From: Suttonella ornithocola
GTDB taxonomy: Bacteria; Pseudomonadota; Gammaproteobacteria; Cardiobacteriales; Cardiobacteriaceae
Assembly: GCF_001889065.1 (NCBI RefSeq)
Contig: NZ_LWHB01000135.1
Coordinates: 1-11,687 of the forward strand
Direction of reading: 5' to 3'
Length of the DNA stretch: 11,687 nt
Shown: positions 7,206 through 11,687 of the stretch, piece by piece
Layout of the letters: each line of letters begins with the position of its first letter
Position numbering within the stretch: position 1 is the stretch's first letter
Made by a program: the position numbers and the translations under genes
The notes under the pieces: generated by a model
Database searches by the model: none
Seen by the model: the letters and a program-made list of their open reading frames with translations, nothing else
What the model was told of the DNA's origin: nothing

Positions 7206-7952
7206 ATGCTAAAAAAATTAATGATATTTATTGCTGCTGTTTTGTCTGTGTTCAGTTTTGCAGCAGAACCTGAATATTTAGTTGCAACCGATGCAACTTA
7301 TCCGCCATTTGAGTTTAAGGATAAAAGAGGTGCGGTTGAAGGGTTTGATAAAGATATTTTAGAGGCAATCGGGAAAAATCAGGGTTTTACTGTTAAATTC
7401 ATTAGTATGAAGCGTTCCGAATTGTTTCCTTCAATAAAATCAGGAAAATATGCCATTGCTGCAGCTCGCTTAGGAATTAATCCTGAGCGATTGGCAATCT
7501 CAGAGATGTCCGAACCGTATATCTCTGCGCCAAATATTATTATGAGTCATAAAAATATTGATGTGAAAACATTAGAAGGATTAGCGGGACTAAAAGTAGC
7601 GGCACAAAAAGGATCTTATAGTCTTCAATCGCTTAAAGATATCAATCATACACCATTAGTAGAGACCGATACGCTTTTTTCAGCTTTTAAACAGTTGGCT
7701 CAAGGAAAAGTGCAAGCAGCTGTTGGAGATGCAGGAACACTCATGTATCTTTCAAAACAAACACCAAAATTAAAATTTAATACAGAAATTTATGATAAAA
7801 AAGAGGATGTTCGCATTGGATTTGCTGTCCAAAAAGGCAATATAGAATTAATCAATAAAATCAATGCAGGTTTAAAGAATATTCATGAAAATGGTCAATA
7901 TGATGCCATTTATAAGAAATGGTTTGGTGATGATAATTCAATGAAAATGTAA
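7206..7952 (+). CDS. Periplasmic amino-acid-type substrate-binding protein (SBP_bac_3)
   Basis: This is a soluble periplasmic receptor of the polar amino acid ABC transporter class. A signal peptide covers residues 1 to about 19 (KK, a hydrophobic core, then SFA before AEPEY). There is no lipobox Cys, so it is not a lipoprotein. The mature start EYLVATDATYPPFEFKDKRG followed by VEGFDKDILEAI is the family opening. Ligand-site signatures include AARLGINPERLAISEMSEPY (around residues 94-113) and VQAAVGDAGTLMYL. The length, 248 residues, is typical. AAAGGG lies upstream of the ATG. No permease or ATPase gene is adjacent, so its partners must be elsewhere, or it serves as a sensor or binding protein. 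Only about 20 bases separate it from the fabB terminator, and I could not find a convincing promoter of its own. Confidence 0.92.
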   Translation: MLKKLMIFIAAVLSVFSFAAEPEYLVATDATYPPFEFKDKRGAVEGFDKDILEAIGKNQGFTVKFISMKRSELFPSIKSGKYAIAAARLGINPERLAISEMSEPYISAPNIIMSHKNIDVKTLEGLAGLKVAAQKGSYSLQSLKDINHTPLVETDTLFSAFKQLAQGKVQAAVGDAGTLMYLSKQTPKLKFNTEIYDKKEDVRIGFAVQKGNIELINKINAGLKNIHENGQYDAIYKKWFGDDNSMKM

Positions 7953-7963
7953 ATACTTTAAAC

Positions 7964-7998
7964 ATATTACTAGCTAAAGCTATTTTAGCTAGTAATAT
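7964..7998. terminator. 15-bp hairpin between convergent genes
   Basis: ATATTACTAGCTAAA (7964-7978) pairs perfectly with 7984-7998 around the loop GCTAT. It starts 11 bases after the binding-protein stop and faces the convergent rluB gene, so a bidirectional terminator is the natural role. It lacks a T-run on either strand, and its stem is AT-rich. The last base of the stem is also the first base of the adjoining MITE-like element. Confidence 0.55.
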
Positions 7999-8100
7999 AG
8001 CCAACTTCCCAAAAAATGCATACAAGATTAACTCGATATCCACTTTGAAAACAGTATCCTATCTCTAAGTACGGTATGCTTTTTTTTGGAAGCCCTGCTA
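7998..8100. mobile_element. MITE-like element, non-autonomous IS630 derivative
   Basis: The 103-bp element is bounded by imperfect 25-26-bp terminal inverted repeats: TAGCCAACTTCCCAAAAAAT from 7998, and on the other strand TAGCAGGGCTTCCAAAAAAA inward from 8100. A TA dinucleotide flanks each end (7996-7997 and 8101-8102), as expected for IS630/Tc1-mariner target duplication. The left end matches the terminal repeat of the IS630 copy at 11541 at 21 of 25 positions. The roughly 50-bp interior has no open frame. I infer that it was mobilised by the IS630 transposase present in this genome. Confidence 0.8.
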
Positions 8101-8116
8101 TATCATTTAAAAAAAT

Positions 8117-8911
8117 CTAGCGCGGCTGAGGCATGGTATTTTTTGGCGCACGTTTAGGGCGGACTAAGGCAATGAGTTGTGCTTGTTCTGCCGGTGTTAA
8201 TAAACGATGTTTGCCTGCCGCTAATGATTTAGGTAATTCAACGCTGCCATAGCGAATACGTTTTAATCGACTAACTTGGCATCCCACAGCTTCCCAAAGG
8301 CGGCGGACTTCACGATTTCGACCTTCTTTTAGTGTGACGGAAAAATAGCGATTGAATTGACTATCATCTTCATGCAATGCTTGTAGTGGTTGGACATCTT
8401 CAAATTTAGCAAAACCGTCTTCTAAATCCATTCCGTTATGTAAGGCTTGTAGTGTATCTTCGGTCACTTCTCCAGCAACACGCACCCAGTATTCTCGTTC
8501 AATTTCTGCGCTAGGATGCATCAGTTTATTGGCAAGCTCGCCGTCGTTAGTAAAGAGCAGAAGTCCAGCGGTATTGAAATCTAATCTTCCGACAGCAACC
8601 CAGCGACCATAGCGCATTTTGGGCAATCGATTAAAAACGCTTGGGCGACCTTCTGGGTCTTTACGGGTACAAATCTCCCCAACAGGTTTATGATACATCA
8701 AAACAACGCGTGGTGCTTCTTGCTCGGGCGATAAGCGAAGCGGTTTGCCATCAAGAGAAAAGCGTTCGTGTCCAGTCACTTTTTGTCCTAACTCGGCAAG
8801 TTTTCCATTGATTTTTAAGCGTCCTTCGCTAATCCAGCCTTCAATTTCTCTTCGCGAACCTAATCCGCGTGAGGCTAACCATTTTTGAATGCGTTCGCCT
8901 TCGTGTTTCAT
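8117..8911 (-). CDS. rluB: 23S rRNA pseudouridine synthase RluB family
   Basis: This enzyme converts a uridine of 23S rRNA (U2605 in E. coli numbering) to pseudouridine during large-subunit maturation. Residues 1-60 form an S4 RNA-binding domain (RIQKWLASRGLGSRREIEGW, then LKINGK). The catalytic domain has VLMYHKPVG (70-78), the RsuA/RluB motif GRLDFNTAGLLLFTNDG with catalytic Asp111, and the distal KEGRNREVRRLWEAVG. The C-terminal tail is short and basic. The ATG overlaps the scpB stop as ATGA, so it is the last gene of the scpA-scpB-rluB operon, an arrangement seen in many bacteria. RluE/RluF/RsuA share the fold, but the context with scpAB favours RluB. Confidence 0.92.
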   Translation of the reverse strand: MKHEGERIQKWLASRGLGSRREIEGWISEGRLKINGKLAELGQKVTGHERFSLDGKPLRLSPEQEAPRVVLMYHKPVGEICTRKDPEGRPSVFNRLPKMRYGRWVAVGRLDFNTAGLLLFTNDGELANKLMHPSAEIEREYWVRVAGEVTEDTLQALHNGMDLEDGFAKFEDVQPLQALHEDDSQFNRYFSVTLKEGRNREVRRLWEAVGCQVSRLKRIRYGSVELPKSLAAGKHRLLTPAEQAQLIALVRPKRAPKNTMPQPR

Positions 8912-9432
8912 ATTTTTTCTTCCTCGTTAATCTCATCCGGCAAAGGCGGTAAATCCGCTACGGATGTTAATGCAAAATCTTCTAAAAAAGTGGTCGTGGT
9001 GGCAAGTAACTCAGGTCGTCCCGGGACTTCTCGTTGCCCCACAACTTCAATCCACTCTAAATCAAAAAGCTGTCTATAGATACCGCTACTGGTTGTTACT
9101 CCACGAACGGCATCAATATCTGCTCTAGTGACAGGTTGATGATACGCGATAAAAGCCAAAGTTTCCCAAAAAGCGCGTGAATAGCGAGGGGGATGGGTTT
9201 TTGCTAAGGCTAAAATATCTTGGAAATAGCTTTCTCGAAGCTGTAAACGCCAACCAGTTGCCACTTCTACAACTGCCATAGCAGAGTCTTGATATCGCTC
9301 AGTCAATGCCTTTAATGCTGTTTGAATATCTGGCTCTGTGGCAGATAAGGCTTGTGCTAGGGTTTTAACAGATAAAGGGGTATCGCGAGTAAAAAGCAGA
9401 GCTTCAATGCGGCAGGTTAAAGTGGGAATCAT
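8908..9432 (-). CDS. scpB: Segregation and condensation protein ScpB
   Basis: ScpB dimerises through winged-helix domains and, with ScpA, completes the Smc condensin that compacts and segregates the chromosome. The 174-residue protein shows the expected opening (ALLFTRDTPLSVKTLAQAL, first winged helix) and the family hallmark WETLAFIAYHQPVTRADIDA followed by RGV (second winged helix). The end is acidic. It overlaps scpA at its start (ATGA at 9432-9429) and rluB at its stop (ATGA at 8911-8908), so the three are translationally coupled. Its presence implies an Smc-ScpAB condensin in this organism. Confidence 0.95.
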   Translation of the reverse strand: MIPTLTCRIEALLFTRDTPLSVKTLAQALSATEPDIQTALKALTERYQDSAMAVVEVATGWRLQLRESYFQDILALAKTHPPRYSRAFWETLAFIAYHQPVTRADIDAVRGVTTSSGIYRQLFDLEWIEVVGQREVPGRPELLATTTTFLEDFALTSVADLPPLPDEINEEEKI

Positions 9433-10214
9433 ATCATTACTCTTCTAGGACGAATAAATATATCAGCAAAAGCCTCTGCTTGTTGCCATTCCAATCGTTG
9501 AGAACGGTCAAGCTCTAACATTGCCATTAAGCTAATGACTAAGCCTGCTTTACCTTCTTCATGATGATAAAAAGCCACCAATGGTTGCCAATGCTGGATA
9601 GCAAGAATTTGTGCTTCGATTTTTGCAATCCGCTCTGCTAGTGAATAGGCTTCTTTTTCCACTTCATGTGCACGCTTTAAGGCTTGGCGACGCCAGATTT
9701 GAGCAATGGTTTGCAATAGCTTTTCCGTATCTGCATTAGGTTTGATGATAGGGACAATGCCTTCAGGCGGTTGGTAGGCGGACAAAGCAATGCCGTCTTC
9801 TACACGCGCCCAAGCAGCTAATTTTTCTGCCGCTTTTACCGTTTGCGCATAAGCCAGCAATCTGTCTGTTAAGGCGGCTCTTGGGTCTTCTTCTTCCATG
9901 GCTTCATCATTTTCTACCTGCGGTAATAGCATTCGTGCTTTGATTTCTGCCAATGTTGCTGCCATGAGTAAATATTCTGCTGCTAAGGAAATATCTAGCG
10001 CTTCCATCATTTTCATATACGCTAAATATTGCTCTGTAATAACAGCTACCTGAATATCCCTAATATCCATATTGTCTTTACGAATCAAATACAGCAATAA
10101 ATCTAGTGGTCCTTCAAAGGTTTCTAATAATACCCGTAGGGCATCGGGTGGAATATATAAATCTTTGGGGAGCGTTTCTATGGGTTCGCCAAAAACTAGA
10201 ATTTGCTTTTGCAC
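9429..10214 (-). CDS. scpA: Segregation and condensation protein ScpA (kleisin)
   Basis: ScpA is the kleisin subunit that bridges the two Smc heads and binds ScpB. Its N-terminal domain carries the family motif ETFEGPLDLLLYLIRKDNMD (31-50), and the following helix AAEYLLMAATLAEIKARMLL (79-97) is the segment expected to contact the Smc neck. An acidic linker (ENDEAMEEED, 101-110) follows. The C-terminal winged helix ends VISLMAMLELDRSQRLEW. The length, 261 residues, is normal. The start is GTG at 10214 with GGAG five bases upstream; a nearby ATG at 10216 is out of frame. It is the first gene of the operon, divergent from the FAD oxidoreductase. Confidence 0.95.
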   Translation of the reverse strand: MQKQILVFGEPIETLPKDLYIPPDALRVLLETFEGPLDLLLYLIRKDNMDIRDIQVAVITEQYLAYMKMMEALDISLAAEYLLMAATLAEIKARMLLPQVENDEAMEEEDPRAALTDRLLAYAQTVKAAEKLAAWARVEDGIALSAYQPPEGIVPIIKPNADTEKLLQTIAQIWRRQALKRAHEVEKEAYSLAERIAKIEAQILAIQHWQPLVAFYHHEEGKAGLVISLMAMLELDRSQRLEWQQAEAFADIFIRPRRVMI

Positions 10215-10240
10215 ATCTGCTCCAAGAATAAAATTAGACT

Positions 10241-10269
10241 ATTATAGAGGACAAAAGAATTAGGCTAAA
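10241..10269 (-). promoter_or_regulatory. Candidate promoter of scpA-scpB-rluB
   Basis: On the minus strand a perfect TATAAT (-10) lies at 10246-10241, about 26 bases before the scpA GTG. A weak -35, TTTAGC, lies at 10269-10264 with a 17-base spacer. The -10 is convincing; the -35 is poor, so an activator or modest expression is likely. The whole 69-base intergenic region is shared with the divergent oxidoreductase. Confidence 0.55.
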
Positions 10270-10283
10270 ATAGGATTTTTGAA

Positions 10284-11435
10284 TTGAGAGAAGTCAGCCA
10301 AGTGCAAGCAATAGATGTTGCCATTATTGGTGGAGGTATCGCAGGCTTGTGGACGCTTGCCATGCTCCGTAAGCAGGGATATTCAGCAATTTTACTGGAA
10401 AAAGCGGGATTAGGTGCTGGTCAGACGATTGCCAGTCAAGGCATTATTCATGGTGGGACGAAGTACGCGTTAACCGGTCAGCTATCTGGTGCGGCGCAAG
10501 CCATTACTGCAATGCCAGGGAAATGGAAAGCCGCATTACAAGGCATGGGAGAAATCGATTTATCTCACGCCAAGCAATTATCAGAGCATCAATATTTATG
10601 GACGACACAAGCGCTAGGCGGAAAACTAACGGCTTTTTTTGCAGGGAAAATGATGCAAAATCGAATGACCCGACTTTCGCAAAAAAACTTACCTGACTTT
10701 TTACCCGCAAACTTTCAAGGACACTGTTATGCTTTGGAAGAACCCGTTTTAGATTTAGTTAGCATTTTACAGTGTTTTGCAGAACAATTTAGAGACTGCA
10801 TTATAACGGATGCAAACTGGGAAAAGAGAGAAGAGAAGCTAATTGTTAATCAGCAGGTTTTTCTGCCAACAACTTGGCTCAATTGTGCGGGAGAAGCCAA
10901 TGCGCAATTAAGCAACGCTAAACAGCAAATACGTCCTTTATTGATGACAGCATTAAAAATCCCTACAGATGCACCGGATATTTACGGACATTGCTTAGGC
11001 ATGAGCGACAAACCCAAAATCACCATTACCACGCATCCCTATGATTATCGAAATGTAGATATGGGCAAAGTTTATTGGATAGGCGGGCAGCCAGCAGAGG
11101 AAGGGGTTGGACGAGAATATTCTTCACATATTCAGTCTATTCAACAACTTTTACAAGAAACTTTACCTTGGTTGCCACCATCATGGACAAGGGCTAAAGA
11201 AAACTATCAATGTATTCCCATTAATCGGGCAGAAGGCGCAGCCGGTGGTAAACGTCCAGATTTTCCCGTTATAGAACAACAAAATAATGAAATAACCATT
11301 TGGCCCACAAAGTTGGCATTCGCCCCTTTTGTTGCTGAAAAAGTTATAGCACGCTTACCTGCTTCTCATTATTCCCAACCCGCTTTTCCTCAAAAAGAGA
11401 TACGACTATCAAATTATTGCTGGACAAAGCAATAA
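10284..11435 (+). CDS. FAD-dependent oxidoreductase, DAO fold, substrate unknown
   Basis: This is a flavoprotein of the D-amino-acid-oxidase/glycerol-3-phosphate-dehydrogenase superfamily. The dinucleotide-binding motif is DVAIIGGGIAGLWTLAML (11-28), with Glu39 at the end of the second strand where the FAD ribose binds, then GAGQTIASQGIIHGGTKYAL, resembling the flavin-contacting segment of GlpD-type enzymes. The usual C-terminal glycine-rich FAD motif of DAO proteins is not evident; in its place are GAAGGKRPDFPVIEQ and IWPTKLAFAPFVAEKV. I do not recognise the substrate. The start taken is TTG at 10284, with AGGA eight bases upstream. An in-frame GTG at 10302 leaves a more typical short leader before the FAD motif but has a poorer ribosome site. 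It is divergent from scpA, with no operon partner before the IS. Confidence 0.88.
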   Translation: MREVSQVQAIDVAIIGGGIAGLWTLAMLRKQGYSAILLEKAGLGAGQTIASQGIIHGGTKYALTGQLSGAAQAITAMPGKWKAALQGMGEIDLSHAKQLSEHQYLWTTQALGGKLTAFFAGKMMQNRMTRLSQKNLPDFLPANFQGHCYALEEPVLDLVSILQCFAEQFRDCIITDANWEKREEKLIVNQQVFLPTTWLNCAGEANAQLSNAKQQIRPLLMTALKIPTDAPDIYGHCLGMSDKPKITITTHPYDYRNVDMGKVYWIGGQPAEEGVGREYSSHIQSIQQLLQETLPWLPPSWTRAKENYQCIPINRAEGAAGGKRPDFPVIEQQNNEITIWPTKLAFAPFVAEKVIARLPASHYSQPAFPQKEIRLSNYCWTKQ

Positions 11436-11510
11436 TTACTAAATCTAAAAAAATACAATGTAATCATACATTAACAGAGTTTATATTGTCTTTAAAAGGT
11501 AGTGGTTTAG

Positions 11511-11530
11511 AAAGTATACTAAACATACTT
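11511..11530 (+). terminator. Weak hairpin after the oxidoreductase
   Basis: AAAGTAT (11511-11517) pairs with ATACTTT (11524-11530) around a 6-base loop, and the T-stretch continues into 11531. The stem is AT-rich and the T-run is short. A second weak hairpin, AATGTA/TACATT, lies at 11457-11472. Either could end the oxidoreductase transcript, but neither is strong. The rest of 11436-11540 shows nothing else I can name. Confidence 0.3.
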
Positions 11531-11540
11531 TTACAAAAAT

Positions 11541-11687
11541 ATAGCAGACCTCCCAAAAAATACATATGAAAATTTGATATATAGTGCAATCATCTAAAGC
11601 CCAACCAATCCAAAGCAGATAAAAGCATAAAGTATCAATACAATCCATCCGACCAATTCATTTGCGTATTTGCTTAATCCAATGCCC
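11541..11687 (-). mobile_element. IS630-family element, 3' end with terminal inverted repeat
   Basis: This is the end of a second copy of the IS at the left of the window, in inverted orientation and cut by the window end. Its reverse complement repeats the left copy's transposase 3' region almost base for base over two blocks (left positions about 133-154 and 161-204). It has one inserted base near 11682 and three extra bases near 11655, so its frame is broken: the stretch after IKQIRK meets TGA. Unlike the left copy it keeps its terminal repeat, beginning TAGCAGACCTCCCAAAAAAT at 11541 and preceded by TA at 11539-11540. That repeat matches the MITE-like element at 7998-8100. The true transposase C-terminus cannot be decided, because all three frames stop within about 50 bases. 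Confidence 0.82.

Noticed and set aside
7861..8043. 60-residue minus-strand open frame spanning the hairpin and part of the MITE
   Set aside because: It overlaps the binding-protein gene, the hairpin and the mobile element, and has no protein-like features.

Overview
This is an 11.7 kb AT-rich piece of a Gram-negative chromosome, almost certainly from a gammaproteobacterium. It carries the FabA/FabB anaerobic unsaturated-fatty-acid pair, a YcbB-type periplasmic L,D-transpeptidase and an RluB pseudouridine synthase. It encodes ScpA/ScpB, the partners of Smc, rather than the MukBEF system of enterics. The overall flavour (AT-rich, ScpAB-RluB operon, degenerate IS630 elements) would fit a small-genome lineage such as Cardiobacteriales, but that placement is a guess from gene content and not a demonstrated match.

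Layout. Positions 1-250 hold the 3' part of a frameshifted IS630/DD34E transposase, joined directly to the 3' tail of an unrelated broken gene (223-351). A minus-strand block follows: a betaine/amino-aldehyde dehydrogenase gene interrupted by one in-frame stop (382-1833), a strong intrinsic terminator (1858-1895), a class I aspartate/aromatic aminotransferase (1907-3088) and an RDD-family membrane protein (3088-3552). The last two overlap in a TAATG junction. A 260-bp divergent intergenic region with several palindromes leads into a plus-strand operon: L,D-transpeptidase, fabA, fabB, closed by a clear terminator at 7148-7186. A stand-alone amino-acid-type periplasmic binding protein follows (7206-7952). 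Next come a 15-bp hairpin and, directly abutting it, a 103-bp MITE-like element (7998-8100). The minus-strand operon scpA-scpB-rluB (10214 down to 8117) is chained by two ATGA overlaps. Divergent from it is a FAD-dependent oxidoreductase (10284-11435). The window ends inside a second IS630 copy, inverted relative to the first, whose terminal repeat starts at 11541.

How the parts relate. Most genes are housekeeping: envelope building (L,D-transpeptidase, FabA/FabB), chromosome organisation (ScpA/ScpB), ribosome modification (RluB) and amino-acid metabolism or uptake (aminotransferase, binding protein). The more unusual content is mobile-element biology. One IS630 family appears as two inverted 3' ends and as a tiny non-autonomous derivative sharing its terminal repeat and TA flanks. 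Gene decay is concentrated near the left IS copy. I see no defence system, CRISPR array, tRNA, rRNA or phage module, and no obviously undescribed multi-gene system.
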